64,000 bases of DNA from Methylobacterium aquaticum (lineage in GTDB: Bacteria; Pseudomonadota; Alphaproteobacteria; Rhizobiales; Beijerinckiaceae): assembly GCF_016804325.1 (NCBI RefSeq), contig NZ_CP043627.1, positions 4,647,001-4,711,000 of the forward strand, written 5' to 3'. A model generated the notes under the pieces. That model was not told the origin of the DNA. It made no database searches and saw only the letters and a program-made list of their open reading frames with translations. This document shows, one piece after another, positions 25,898 to 35,250 of this stretch. A program made the translations under genes and the position numbers. Position 1 is the first letter of the stretch. Every line of letters begins with the position of its first letter.

Positions 25898-26393
25898 CTT
25901 GGCTCATGACGGCCCTGCGCCGCCGAAGCCGAATCCCGCAGGGACGCACCATCGTGGCCGATCCGTACCATCCTGGTCGTCACCGCTCCCATCCCGCTCT
26001 CCGCGCTCCGCCCAGGACAATAGACCGCTCGCCTTGGCGAGCTGGAGCGATCCCATGGCGAGATCATCCGGCCCGGTGCCGCCGTCATCCCGAAGAGATT
26101 CGGGGCGATAGCCGACCGGACGGCATGGAAATAACGCGTTACGTGATGGAAATTCAGTTGCGGAGGACTACCGACAGCAAGAAATCGGGCCGTTCCGACA
26201 CATCTCGTCGGACCGATCGGGAACGAACCGTCCCTGACAGGCCAAAATCCTGCAGAAGGATTCCGCTGCGATCACAGCGACCTACCCGCACTCCGCCACG
26301 GCCGGGGGGCCGTCGGCCCAAACGGGCCGCCGGCGCCGGGCGCCGTCCGGGGTGTGACGCGATGTCCGGGCCGTCAGCCCCGGTCGCCACCCG

Positions 26394-27379
26394 TCAAGAC
26401 CGTCCCCCGGCCAGGATCGCCTCGACGACCTCCTGCACCTCCAGCGCCTCGCCCAAGGTCGCAAGCGCGTGGGGTTCGCCCCTCGTCATCCGCACCACGC
26501 CCTCGAGCTGGCGCCGCAGGGCGATCGGGCGGGCGCGCTCGTTCGGGATCGCGTCGGGCGCGGGCGCAAAGGTGCCGTCCCGTTCCTGCCGCTCGGCGAT
26601 CGCCCAGTCGCGCAGGCGGATCGTCCCGGCCTCGCCCTCCAGCGTCCAGGTGTTGTGGTCGTCGAGGGTCGTCTCGCCGACCCGGCCGCGCAGGACCACC
26701 GGCACGGCGCCGGCCCGGAACGTCGCATCGACGGCGCGCTCGGACCGGCCGGGCTCCGGAAACACGGCCTGCGCCTGAAGCTCCCGCAGGGGCCCGAGCA
26801 GGCGGCGGCTGAGGAACAGGAAATGCGACACCACCTCGCGGGTGAAGCCGCCCTCCTGCGGCGCGTCGAGCCAGCCGGCGGCGTCGCTCTGCCAGCCCCG
26901 CGGCCAGCGGGCGAAGGCGACCTCGATGGTCAGGCGGCGGGGCGTGCCGACGGCGCCATCGGCGATCCACTGCGCCAGGGTGGCGACACCGAGGGAGGAG
27001 GCGAAGGGGAAGTTCACCGCCCCGCGCTCGCCGGCCGTCGCCACGAAGTCGCGGGCCTCGGCGAGGTCGACGGCGAGGGGCTTCTCGCAGAAGACGCTCC
27101 GCCCTGCGGCCAGGGCCGCCCGGGCATGGCCGAGATGAGAGGCCGGCGGGGAGGCGATGTAGACGCACGCGCTCGCCGCCACGACCGAGGCGGCCTCCGT
27201 CACGAGCGGCAGGTCGGGGAGCGCGCGGCGATGCGCGCCCGCGCCGCCGGGTCCGGGTCCCACAGGGCCGCGATCCGGACCGGGCCTTCGTCCTGCCCGA
27301 GGACGGCGTTCAGCATGCGCTCGCCCATGATGCCGGCGCCGATGATGCCGAGGGCGAGGGGTGGGGAGGGCTGGCGCAT
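26394..27379 (-). pseudogene. Gfo/Idh/MocA family oxidoreductase with apparent frameshift
   Basis: From ATG 27379 (AGGAG 6 bases upstream) the frame reads MRQPSPPLALGIIGAGIMGE, a Rossmann GxGxxG start, to about residue 52 and then stops soon after. From about 27215 downward the neighbouring frame continues with VYIASPPASHLGHARAAL, FCEKPLAVDLAEAR (the EKP motif with its catalytic Lys) and a C-terminal domain ending at 26394. One more base in the G4 run at 27216-27219 restores a single 328-residue protein. These NAD(P)-dependent enzymes modify sugars, for instance making UDP-sugar acids. It is probably a donor-sugar enzyme for the polysaccharide locus. Confidence 0.72.
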
Positions 27380-27612
27380 CGGGGCTCCTGGATGGGGTGT
27401 GCTCGTCATAAGGCCGAACAGGCGGGGAGGGAACGCGCCCTGGCAGCACCCGCACGGGCAGGAGCGATGCGCCGGACGCGAGGGCGGCGCGCAGCCGCGA
27501 GGCTTGCCCCGGTGATTAACGGTGCGTTAACCACCCGCGCCGTCGGCACGCCGTTCGCACCTCCTCCTGCGCGCGGGGAATCGGGTGTCCCGCTCCGGGA
27601 GAGAGTGTTTCC

Positions 27613-27858
27613 ATGTGGCACAATGCCGTCGGGTTTCTCGCCGTCGCCGTCTCGGTCGCGCTGATCGTCCGGCATTTCGGCGCCCCCCGGGCCGTGATCT
27701 ACGGCTTCGTGATCACCGGGCTCGGCGCCTCCGTGGCGACGGTGCTGCTCGCCGACGTCTACACCGTCGATCCGGGGCGGAGCCGTGCTTCGGCTTTCAC
27801 GACGCAGATGCCGCCGGTCCCGGGCCGCGACGCCCACGAGATCCGCGGCTGGCGCTGA
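27613..27858 (+). CDS. Small membrane protein
   Basis: 81 residues, with GGGAGAGAG upstream of the ATG at 27613. Two hydrophobic helices (about 5-20, AVGFLAVAVSVALIV, and 28-48, VIYGFVITGLGASVATVLLA) are followed by a soluble tail of some 30 residues rich in P, R and T. I recognise no family. A pair of TTAAC-type motifs lies in the 150 bases before it. It stands alone between the oxidoreductase and the cyclase-TPR gene. Confidence 0.6.
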   Translation: MWHNAVGFLAVAVSVALIVRHFGAPRAVIYGFVITGLGASVATVLLADVYTVDPGRSRASAFTTQMPPVPGRDAHEIRGWR

Positions 27859-28052
27859 CCCTCCGGAACGGCGCGACCCCGGCGATCGTCAGGCCGCAGC
27901 CGAGGAGCCGCACCCATCCGGCCGGGCGGGTCGTGACGCCGATCCGGCCGTCGTAGGGCACACTCGGCGAGGATGGCGATCACGGCGACGGGCTCCGGCC
28001 CGGAGCCTCGTCAGCACCGCGCAGGTTCTTGGATCCGAGCGTGTCACCCGCG

Positions 28053-29957
28053 TCACCGCTCCGGCAGGCCGGCCCGGCGCAATCCGTCGTAGATCCGCTC
28101 GCGCTGGGCGAGGAAGGTCGGGTCGCCCGAGGTCAGCTTGCGGTAGCGCGCGATCGTGTAGCCGGGCCGGAGCGTCAGGAACCGGGCGAGGGAGGCCCGC
28201 GCCTCCGCCTCCCGGCCGAGCCGCGCGAAGGCGCAGGCGAGGTAGAGATGCGGGAAGTCGAAGAGCGGGTTCACCGCGGCCGCGCGTTGCAGGGCCGGGA
28301 TCGCCGCCTCGTCCCGGCCGAGATGGAGCTTTGCCAGCCCGTCCCGCGCCAGCCACGCGCCGACCAGCGGGTCCTTCGGGCTCAGGCGGAGGGCCGCCGC
28401 GATGTCGGCCTCCGTCTCCTCCGCCCGGCCGAGGAAGATGTGGATCAGCCCGCGATAGGCATGCGCCCGGGCGAAGCTCGGGTTGAGGGCGAGCACCCGG
28501 TCGAAGGCGGCCAGCGCCTCGGGGTAGCGGGCCCGGGCGCGCAGGGTCTCGCCGCGCAGGTAATGCGCGAAGGGATGGGTCGGGTCGTCCCGCAGCACGG
28601 CGGCGACGGCCTGCTCGGCCCGGTCGAGATCGCCCTCGCGCTCGCCCGTCCAGCCGTTCAGCACCCCGTCGACCAGCACCTCGGCGAGGCCCAGCCGGGC
28701 ATGGGCGTTGACGGGATCGAGGGCGAGGGCGCGCTCGAACAGGGGCCGGGCCCCGGCATGGTTCTCCCGGGCGAAGGGCCGGTTGAGCAGGGCCTGGCCG
28801 CGCATGACGAGGTCGACCGCATCGGCCGGGTGGCCGGCGCGCCCTTGCGTGGCGGCTTCCAGCAGGCGGATGCCGAGCGCCCGGCCGACCTGGGCGATCA
28901 GCGCGTCCTGCGCGGCGGCGAGATCGGCGCGTGCGCCGTCGAAGCGGTCGGCCCAGAGGGCGGCGCCGGTCTCGACGTCGGTGAGCTGCACGGCGAAGCG
29001 CACCTGCCCGGCGCCGTGGCGCAGGCTGCCCTGCACGACGTAGCGCACCCCGAGCTCCCGGCCGACGGCGCGAGGCGCGACCGGCCGCCCCTCGTAGGAC
29101 CGGGCCGTGCCGTGGGCGATGACGAAGGTGCCGGGCGCCCGGGCGAGATCGGCGGAGAGGTCCTCGGCGATCTGCTCGGCGAGGTAATCCTGCTCCGGGT
29201 CGCCGCTCTGGTTGGCGAGCGGCAGGACGACGAGGGACAGAGGCGGCCGCGCGGGCTCGCCCGAAACGGTCGGCGTACCGGCCGGCGACGCCATCCCCCG
29301 ACGCTCGGGCGCGACGTGGGGCCAGGCCAGGCCCCCGGCGAGGCCGAGGCCTGCGAGGAGCAGGGCGGCGAGGGCGGGCCGCGGGAGCCGGATCCGCGAC
29401 ACGGCCGCCTCCGGCGACGGCACGGCGTAGATGCGCACCGGCCGGGCGATGTTCTTGAGGCGCTGCGCGCCGAGATCGACGAAGCGGATGTCGGGCCGGT
29501 CGCTCACTTCCCGGTAGGCGGCTTCCGAGAGGCGCAGGCCCCCGGGCTCGGCCGCCGCCTGCAGGCGGGCCGCGATGTTGACGCCGTCGCCGAACAGGTC
29601 GCCCTCGTGCACCATCACGTCGCCGAGATGGATGCCGATGCGCAGGCGGAACCGCCCCGCATGCCCCTTGGCCTCGGCGAGCGCCCGCTGGACAGCCAGG
29701 GCGCAGGCGACGGCATCCGGCACGCGGGCGAACTCGGCGAGCACGCTGTCCCCCGCCGTGTTGGCGATCCGTCCGTGATGCGCCGAGATCAGATGGTCGG
29801 CGATCTTGCGGGTGGCCTGGAGGGCCTGCATGGCGCCGCGCTCGTCGTCGTGCATCGCCTTCGAATAGCCGGCGATGTCGGCGGCGAAGATCGCCGCCGG
29901 ACGACGCTCCGGGGTCGGCCATTCCGGTGCGGCGGACCGGTTCGTCCGCTCGCTCAC
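28053..29957 (-). CDS. Adenylate/guanylate cyclase domain protein with TPR repeats
   Basis: 634 residues from GTG 29957 (TTG 29978 would add seven). Residues about 20-165 are a class III cyclase domain: AAIFAADIAGYSKAM with the metal-binding Asp, NTAGDSVLAEF, and LRIGIHLGDVMVHEGDLFGD. One hydrophobic helix follows near 195-212. Then comes a CadC-like/FlgO-type domain (LVVLPLANQSGDPEQDYLAEQ, residues about 240-370) and TPR repeats (ALDPVNAHARLGLAEVL, LALNPSFARAHAYRGLIHI). It is a common rhizobial architecture, anchored in the inner membrane. Whether it makes cAMP is unproven. It is divergent from the chemoreceptor gene. Confidence 0.88.
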   Translation of the reverse strand: MSERTNRSAAPEWPTPERRPAAIFAADIAGYSKAMHDDERGAMQALQATRKIADHLISAHHGRIANTAGDSVLAEFARVPDAVACALAVQRALAEAKGHAGRFRLRIGIHLGDVMVHEGDLFGDGVNIAARLQAAAEPGGLRLSEAAYREVSDRPDIRFVDLGAQRLKNIARPVRIYAVPSPEAAVSRIRLPRPALAALLLAGLGLAGGLAWPHVAPERRGMASPAGTPTVSGEPARPPLSLVVLPLANQSGDPEQDYLAEQIAEDLSADLARAPGTFVIAHGTARSYEGRPVAPRAVGRELGVRYVVQGSLRHGAGQVRFAVQLTDVETGAALWADRFDGARADLAAAQDALIAQVGRALGIRLLEAATQGRAGHPADAVDLVMRGQALLNRPFARENHAGARPLFERALALDPVNAHARLGLAEVLVDGVLNGWTGEREGDLDRAEQAVAAVLRDDPTHPFAHYLRGETLRARARYPEALAAFDRVLALNPSFARAHAYRGLIHIFLGRAEETEADIAAALRLSPKDPLVGAWLARDGLAKLHLGRDEAAIPALQRAAAVNPLFDFPHLYLACAFARLGREAEARASLARFLTLRPGYTIARYRKLTSGDPTFLAQRERIYDGLRRAGLPER

Positions 29958-30567
29958 GGTGATTCGTCCGCGCCGCAAGCCACGACGGCACGGCTCCCCG
30001 CATCCGCGGCATCGTCAGATAATCGTGCCCGGAAAGACGAGACATCCCACGAGGCGACATCAATCACGTCGGCGATCATCGAGAGCGACCTCCCTTTCCT
30101 TCCCCGGACCGGTCTCGCCCGAGATTTCCCTCGGATCCGGGATTCGGAATCGATTAGACCGATGTCGACGACGCGGGGCGGATCGACGTCCGTACCGATC
30201 CCGGACCGAGACCGGTGCATCGGCACGGCTGTGCCGGTAGCATGGTGCGAATACCGGAAGATTGCGTCCCGGTAACATGGTCCGACTGCGCGCGGCGAAG
30301 CGTCTGATCTTCAGCGAATTTGGGAGCCGCGGGATCGGCCGGCGCCACGCGGCGGCCTCAGGCGCGAGGCAGCGGCCTTGGGCACGAGGCGCATGCCGCC
30401 GAATTCCGCAGATCGGGACCACCGCGGCGGCTGCCGTACAGCATCCGTACTTGGTTCCCCAGCGGAGCGAAAAATATCGGCGATGTCGCGTTCGGGCCTG
30501 AAAACAGTTTTTTAAGAAAATAACCTCAACCTAACCCCGATAAGATATTCCTCCTATCCATGAAGAT
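29958..30567. other. Gene-free divergent intergenic region
   Basis: 610 bases between two divergently read genes. I see no credible coding frame. The final 70 bases before the chemoreceptor gene are unusually AT-rich for this genome (TTTTTTAAGAAAATAACC, then GATAAGATATTCCTCC) and are the likely promoter and leader for that gene. Confidence 0.5.
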
Positions 30568-32268
30568 ATGGGTCAAGTGATGCTCAGGCTCAGCATCGGG
30601 CGCAAGCTGGCTTTGTCATCCGCCGTCACGGCCGTGTTCGTCGGTGGCGCCGTCTACAATCAATGGTCGAGCAACACCGAGATCAGCGCGGCGAACGACG
30701 CGGTGGCCCGGGAAGAGACCATCCTGCGGGGGATCTCGCAGGCGCAGCTCGCGGTCAGCCGCATCCAGCTGAGCTACCGGTCCGTCGAGCTGGCGCGCAG
30801 TGCCGCCGCGGCCGATGCGGCCGTGACGGCGGCGCAGGACGAGGCGGGCGCCGCCGCCAAGGGGCTGGAGCGGCCGATCGCCATCGCCCTCAAGCCGGAC
30901 GTGCTGCGCGAGAGCGAGCGCGGCGTGCGGGACCTCGCCGCCGCGGTGAAGGATTTCGCCCAGCAGGGCCGGGCTGACCTCTACGGCCGGCCGGTCGACG
31001 CGGCGGCGGCCGCTGCCTCCCGCGACCGGATCGCCGCGCTCCTCGGACGGACCGAGAAGACCATCGGCGAATCGGTCGAGAACGCCAACCGCTTCACGCA
31101 CGAGGCGATGAAGGCGGCTGCCGAGCGGATCGCCTCGGCGACGCGGATCGGCCTCTTGGCCGGCGCGGCGATGCTGCTGAGCCTGCTCGCCGCGGGCGTG
31201 GTGCTGATGCTCAACATCCAGCGCCCGATCCTGCGGCTGGTCGCGGTGCTGGAACGGATGGCGGCCGGCGACGTCGATGCCACCATCGCCGAGAGCCGGC
31301 GTGGCGACGAGATCGGGGCGCTGGGCCGCGCCGTCGAAGACATCAAGGCGATGGTCGCCCGCAAGGCGGCGGAGGATGCGGAGCGCCGCCAGATCGCCGA
31401 TGCCGCCGCCGCCGCGGCCCGGCAGCGCGCGACCCTGGAACTGGCCGACACCTTCGAGGCGGCGGTCGGCGACGTCGTCCGCACGGTCTCGTCATCCGCC
31501 ACCGAGCTTCAGGCCACCGCCCGCTCGATGTCGTCGATGGCGGCCGAGACCGCGTCGCAATCGACGAGCGTCGCCGCGGCGGCCGAGGAGGCGGCGACCA
31601 ATGTCGGCACCGTCGCGGCGGCGGCCGAGGAGCTCGGCGCCTCGATCTCGGAGATCGGCCGCCAGGTCGAGGGCTCGGCCGGGCTCGCCCAGGCCGCGGT
31701 CGGCGAGGCCGACAGGACCGGCCAGCTCGTCCAGGCGCTGAAGGCCACCTCGACCCGGATCGGCGACATGGTCGGGCTGATCTCGAACATCGCCAGCCAG
31801 ACCAACCTGCTGGCGCTGAACGCCACGATCGAGGCGGCGCGCGCCGGCGAGGCGGGCCGCGGCTTCGCGGTGGTCGCCGCCGAGGTGAAGGAACTGGCCA
31901 ACCAGACCGCCCGCGCGACGGAGGAGATCGCCCGCCAGATCGGCGAGGTCCAGGGCGTCACCGATCAGACGGTCGGGGCGATCGGCTCGATCACCTCCCG
32001 GATCCGCGAGATCGACACCGTGGTGACCTCCATCGCGGCGGCGGTCACCCAGCAGGGCGCGGCGACGCAGGAGATCGTGCGCAACGTCTCGCAGGCCTCG
32101 GTCGGCACGAGCGCGGTGACCGGCACCATCGCGGGTGTGGCCCAGGCCTCCGAATCGACCGGGATGGCGGCGAGCCGGGTGCTGACCTCGGCCTCGGACC
32201 TGTCGCGCCAATCGGAGCATCTCTCCGAAGAGGTCCACCGCTTCCTCGCGACCGTGCGGGCGGCCTAA
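30568..32268 (+). CDS. Methyl-accepting chemotaxis protein
   Basis: 566 residues. An N-terminal helix (about 10-28) and a second one near 190-212 ([20 protein letters not shown]) frame a periplasmic four-helix ligand domain. A HAMP domain follows ([20 protein letters not shown], about 215-265), then the cytoplasmic signalling domain with the highly conserved tip [20 protein letters not shown] near 400. It should bind CheA/CheW and control flagellar rotation; the ligand is unknown. ATG 30568 or ATG 30580 may be the start. The stop codon TAA coincides with the target duplication of the MITE inserted after it. Confidence 0.93.
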   Translation: MGQVMLRLSIGRKLALSSAVTAVFVGGAVYNQWSSNTEISAANDAVAREETILRGISQAQLAVSRIQLSYRSVELARSAAAADAAVTAAQDEAGAAAKGLERPIAIALKPDVLRESERGVRDLAAAVKDFAQQGRADLYGRPVDAAAAAASRDRIAALLGRTEKTIGESVENANRFTHEAMKAAAERIASATRIGLLAGAAMLLSLLAAGVVLMLNIQRPILRLVAVLERMAAGDVDATIAESRRGDEIGALGRAVEDIKAMVARKAAEDAERRQIADAAAAAARQRATLELADTFEAAVGDVVRTVSSSATELQATARSMSSMAAETASQSTSVAAAAEEAATNVGTVAAAAEELGASISEIGRQVEGSAGLAQAAVGEADRTGQLVQALKATSTRIGDMVGLISNIASQTNLLALNATIEAARAGEAGRGFAVVAAEVKELANQTARATEEIARQIGEVQGVTDQTVGAIGSITSRIREIDTVVTSIAAAVTQQGAATQEIVRNVSQASVGTSAVTGTIAGVAQASESTGMAASRVLTSASDLSRQSEHLSEEVHRFLATVRAA

Positions 32269-32391
32269 TACCAACGGTCGTTGCAAACGACCTTTGGTTC
32301 CGTTCTCGAATTTTCGTCAAGCCCCTGGTTTGGCATAGAAAATCCGAGATAGCTCAATGGCCCGATGCGTCAGCATCTCGGGCCATTGGCA
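32269..32391. mobile_element. 123-bp MITE-like element, family D, copy 1
   Basis: Ends TACCAACGG and CCATTGGCA are imperfect inverted repeats. The element is flanked by TAA on both sides (32266-32268 and 32392-32394), a 3-bp target duplication in which the left TAA is the stop codon of the chemoreceptor gene. It matches 60188-60310 in inverse orientation. An internal hairpin AATGGCCCGATGC / GCATCTCGGGCCATT forms one end. It has no coding capacity. Confidence 0.85.
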
Positions 32392-32477
32392 TAAGGCGCG
32401 AGCGACCCCGCGAAGGGGGGGACGAATCCCGCCGGTCCGGGGCCGATGCCCGGGCCGGCTTGCCGTCCTCGCGCGGG

Positions 32478-33080
32478 TCAGGCCTTCGGACCGTCGTCCC
32501 CGGGCGAGGAATCGGGCGCGGGAGAATCGGGGGCAGGGGAGTCGGGGGCAGGCGAGCCGGGCGGCGAATCGGGACCCGGGGTCGCGGGCGGGACGTGGTC
32601 CTTGCGCCACTGGGCGAACAGGCTCTGGAGCACCGCGACGGTGTCGCGCACCGCCTTGGCCTCGTCGTCGACGGAGACGCCCTCGGAGACGGAATTGCGC
32701 GTCGTCAGCACGGCGCGCGCCTCGATCTCGCCCAGGCGCTCGAGAAAGTCGGGACGCGAGGCGAGCAGGTCGAGGGCGTCGCCCATGGCGGTGGCGAGGG
32801 TCGTGGCGAGAAGCCCCGCGGTCGCGACGTCGCCGACCGAGGCCTCGTAGGGCTCCGGGGTCTCGTCCTCGTCCTCGTCCTCCTCGGCGGCGGCCTGCAA
32901 GCCCTCGACCAGGGCCTCGACCAGCTCGACCGCGGTGTCCTCCGGCACGGCGAGCCGCAGGGCGACATCGATCTCGTCGCCGCTGAAGCCGGCGGTGCCC
33001 AGGGTGACCTGCAGGATGCCCGGCCGGCGCAGGCTCAAGGCCATCAGGGTGTTGGCGTAGATGGTGGGCGCGTCCGGCAT
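32478..33080 (-). CDS. Conserved acidic hypothetical protein with PAPDS repeats
   Basis: 200 residues, starting MPDAPTIYANTLMALSLRRP. A folded N-terminal part (1-65) is followed by an acidic stretch AAAEEDEDEDETPEPYE, a helical part (about 95-165, MGDALDLLASRPDFLERLGE) and a disordered tail with PAPDS repeated three times in a 15-base period. There is no signal peptide and no known domain. It stands alone upstream, on the same strand, of a 190-base gap before minE. Function unknown. Confidence 0.6.
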   Translation of the reverse strand: MPDAPTIYANTLMALSLRRPGILQVTLGTAGFSGDEIDVALRLAVPEDTAVELVEALVEGLQAAAEEDEDEDETPEPYEASVGDVATAGLLATTLATAMGDALDLLASRPDFLERLGEIEARAVLTTRNSVSEGVSVDDEAKAVRDTVAVLQSLFAQWRKDHVPPATPGPDSPPGSPAPDSPAPDSPAPDSSPGDDGPKA

Positions 33081-33273
33081 GACCTCGACCTCTTCCCGGG
33101 CAGGCGCGGGGATCCCGCTGCCTGCCCGGCCTATATCGCGCTCCGGCGCCCGCGGCGACGGGGCCTGAGCGGACTTGCCTCGGCGGGCCGACGCAAGTCC
33201 GCTCAGGCTCCCGTCGCATCGCAGATTTTCGTCGCAAAACCGGCGGTCGCCTTTGCGAAATCTGCCGGGGCTG

Positions 33274-33543
33274 TCACGCGCTGGCGAGCCGCGCGACCTT
33301 GTTGTCGGGAAGCTCGATGTCGACGCCGAGGGTCGAGACGGCGTCGCCCCGCTCCATCGTCACCTTCACCTTCTCCTGGTCGATGGCGACGTGCTTGGCG
33401 ATCACCGCCAGGATCTCCTCGCGCAGGATCGCCACCAGGTCCGAGCGGCCGAAGGCGGTGCGCTCGTGGGCCAGCAGGATCTGAAGGCGCTCGCGCGCCA
33501 CCGGCGCCGTCCCGCGCCGCGACAGGAAGCTCAGCAGGTTCAT
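33274..33543 (-). CDS. minE: Cell division topological specificity factor MinE
   Basis: 89 residues, normal for MinE. The N-terminal membrane/MinD-binding helix (MNLLSFLSRRGTAPVARERL, then LQILLAHERTAF) and the C-terminal topological domain (VDIELPDNKVARL) are both clear. MinE drives MinD oscillation from pole to pole so that MinC blocks division away from midcell. The ATG at 33543 overlaps the minD stop by four bases; it is the last gene of minCDE. Confidence 0.96.
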   Translation of the reverse strand: MNLLSFLSRRGTAPVARERLQILLAHERTAFGRSDLVAILREEILAVIAKHVAIDQEKVKVTMERGDAVSTLGVDIELPDNKVARLASA

Positions 33544-34355
33544 GCCGCCCTCCGGGTGAACAGCTTGCCCAGGAGCGAGCGCTTGTCGCTCGGCACGGTC
33601 ATCGGCACGGTCTCGCCCTTCAGGCGGCGCACGGCGTCGGCATAGGCCCGGGCCGGCGCGCTCTGGGGCGCGTTCAGCGTCACGGGGCTGCCGAGGTTCG
33701 AGGCCTTCAGCACCTCCTCGCTCTCCGGGATCACGGCGAGGAGCGGGATCGACAGGATCTCCAGGACGTCGTCGATCTTCAGCATCTCGCCGCGCTCGGC
33801 CCGGTTGGGGTCGTAGCGGGTGAGGATCAGGTGCTTCTCCAGCCGCTCGCCCTTCTCGGCGCGCTCGGTCTTGGAATCGAGCAGCCCGATGATCCGGTCG
33901 GAATCGCGCACCGAGGAGACCTCGGGGTTGGTCACGACCACCGCGATGTCGGCGTGGCGCATGGCGAGCGTCGCCCCGCGCTCGATGCCGGCCGGGCTGT
34001 CGCAGATGATCCAGTCGAACTTCTCGCGCAACTCGCCGACGACGCGGGCGACGCCCTCGTCGGTGAGCGCGTCCTTGTCGCGGGTCTGCGAGGCGGGCAG
34101 CAGCGAGAGCGTGTCGATGCGCTTGTCGCGGATCAGCGCCTGGGGCAGCTTGGCGTCGCCCTGGACGACGTTGATGAGATCGTAGACGACCCGGCGCTCG
34201 GCGCCCATGATGAGGTCGAGGTTGCGCAGGCCCACGTCGAAGTCGACGACGCAGACGCTCTGGCCGGTCTTGGCCAGGGCGGCCCCCAAGGCCGCCGTCG
34301 TGGTGGTCTTGCCCACCCCTCCCTTGCCGGATGTCACCACGATGACCTTGGCCAT
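33540..34355 (-). CDS. minD: Septum site-determining ATPase MinD
   Basis: 271 residues. It shows the deviant Walker A motif SGKGGVGKTTTTAALG at residues 9-24, VVDFDVGLRNLDLIMG (switch region) and the typical amphipathic membrane-targeting C-terminus SLLGKLFTRRA. MinD binds membrane as an ATP dimer and recruits MinC; MinE triggers hydrolysis. The start at 34355 is fixed by the family's MAKVIVVTSGKGG. It is 116 bases from minC and overlaps minE. Confidence 0.97.
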   Translation of the reverse strand: MAKVIVVTSGKGGVGKTTTTAALGAALAKTGQSVCVVDFDVGLRNLDLIMGAERRVVYDLINVVQGDAKLPQALIRDKRIDTLSLLPASQTRDKDALTDEGVARVVGELREKFDWIICDSPAGIERGATLAMRHADIAVVVTNPEVSSVRDSDRIIGLLDSKTERAEKGERLEKHLILTRYDPNRAERGEMLKIDDVLEILSIPLLAVIPESEEVLKASNLGSPVTLNAPQSAPARAYADAVRRLKGETVPMTVPSDKRSLLGKLFTRRAA

Positions 34356-34471
34356 GGATCCCCCTTGATCGTTTGCTGTCGGAAGTCGCGGCCGGCGCGG
34401 CCGCTGCGTGTGTTTTCTTGAGTCTCGCCCCGTCCGCGGATCGTTGCCGCGGGGCCCCCGGAGCGGTGTTG

Positions 34472-35176
34472 TCAGTCGAGCGCGGCGGTGCGCATCGAGT
34501 CGCCGTCGAGCCAGACCTGGACGGCGCGGCCGCGCAGGGTCGGGTCGAGGTCGTCGGCGGTGCGGTAGAGGCCGTCGATGGCGAGCAGTTCGGGCTCGAA
34601 CTTGCGGCAGAAGATGCGCGCGCCCGGCGAGCCGGCGGCCCCCGCGATGGCACGGCCCCGCAAGGCCCCGTAGATGTGGATCGAGCCGCCGGCGATGACC
34701 TCGGCGCCGGAGGCCACCGAGCCCATCACGGTCACGTCGCCCTCGGGGAACAGGATCGCCTGGCCGGAGCGCACGGGGCTCTCCAGCATCAGCGACTTCG
34801 CGCCCGTCACCCGCTCGACCGGGGCGGCGGCCGGCGCCTCGCCGGGCATCGCCACCTCGCCGGAGGGACGGCCGCCGTTGAGCGGCGGCGGCATCCCGGG
34901 TCCGAGCGAGCCCGCTCCCGCGCCCTCGATCCCCATGATCGGGATCTCGCGGGCGTTGAGGGCGGTCACCAGGTCCTTGAGCGCGTCCCGGCTCGGCGCC
35001 AGGGCCGTCACGTCGAGGATCACGGCGCGGCCGGCGAAGAAGGCCGGAGAGCGCCTGGCAAGGGCGTCGAGGTCGGCGAGCCAATCCTCGATCGGCGCCT
35101 CGGGTGCCAACACGACCGCCAGGAACGAGCGGCCACGGAAGCGAATCGGCGGGCGGGTTTGGGTCTGGCTGGTCAC
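34472..35176 (-). CDS. minC: Septum site-determining protein MinC
   Basis: 234 residues. The N-terminal FtsZ-acting domain (FRGRSFLAVVLAPEAPIEDW, up to about 105) is joined by a Pro/Gly/Ala linker to the C-terminal beta-helix domain (SGQAILFPEGDVTVMGSVASGAEVIAGGSIHIYG, given here in overlapping parts), which binds MinD. MinC stops FtsZ assembly away from midcell. It is the first gene of the minCDE operon and has a TTAACC-rich leader upstream at 35180-35240. Confidence 0.94.
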   Translation of the reverse strand: MTSQTQTRPPIRFRGRSFLAVVLAPEAPIEDWLADLDALARRSPAFFAGRAVILDVTALAPSRDALKDLVTALNAREIPIMGIEGAGAGSLGPGMPPPLNGGRPSGEVAMPGEAPAAAPVERVTGAKSLMLESPVRSGQAILFPEGDVTVMGSVASGAEVIAGGSIHIYGALRGRAIAGAAGSPGARIFCRKFEPELLAIDGLYRTADDLDPTLRGRAVQVWLDGDSMRTAALD

Positions 35177-35250
35177 GTCTTTACGACTCGTTACCAGCCC
35201 ATCAGGCGCGCTCGATGGTTAGCGAATGGTTAACGGCGGTAAGGAAGTGT

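Noticed and set aside
26040..26393. Small genes in the gap before the oxidoreductase
   Set aside because: Several short frames exist on both strands but all give Arg/Pro-rich products with no ribosome site.
13045..27379. Exosortase/PEP-CTERM (XrtA) polysaccharide cluster
   Set aside because: FemAB-like and deacetylase genes are typical of such clusters, but there is no exosortase, no PEP-CTERM protein and no prsK/prsR-type regulator in the window.
28029..30275. A 748-codon plus-strand open frame
   Set aside because: Antisense to the cyclase-TPR gene, with Arg/Glu/Gly-rich low-complexity content.
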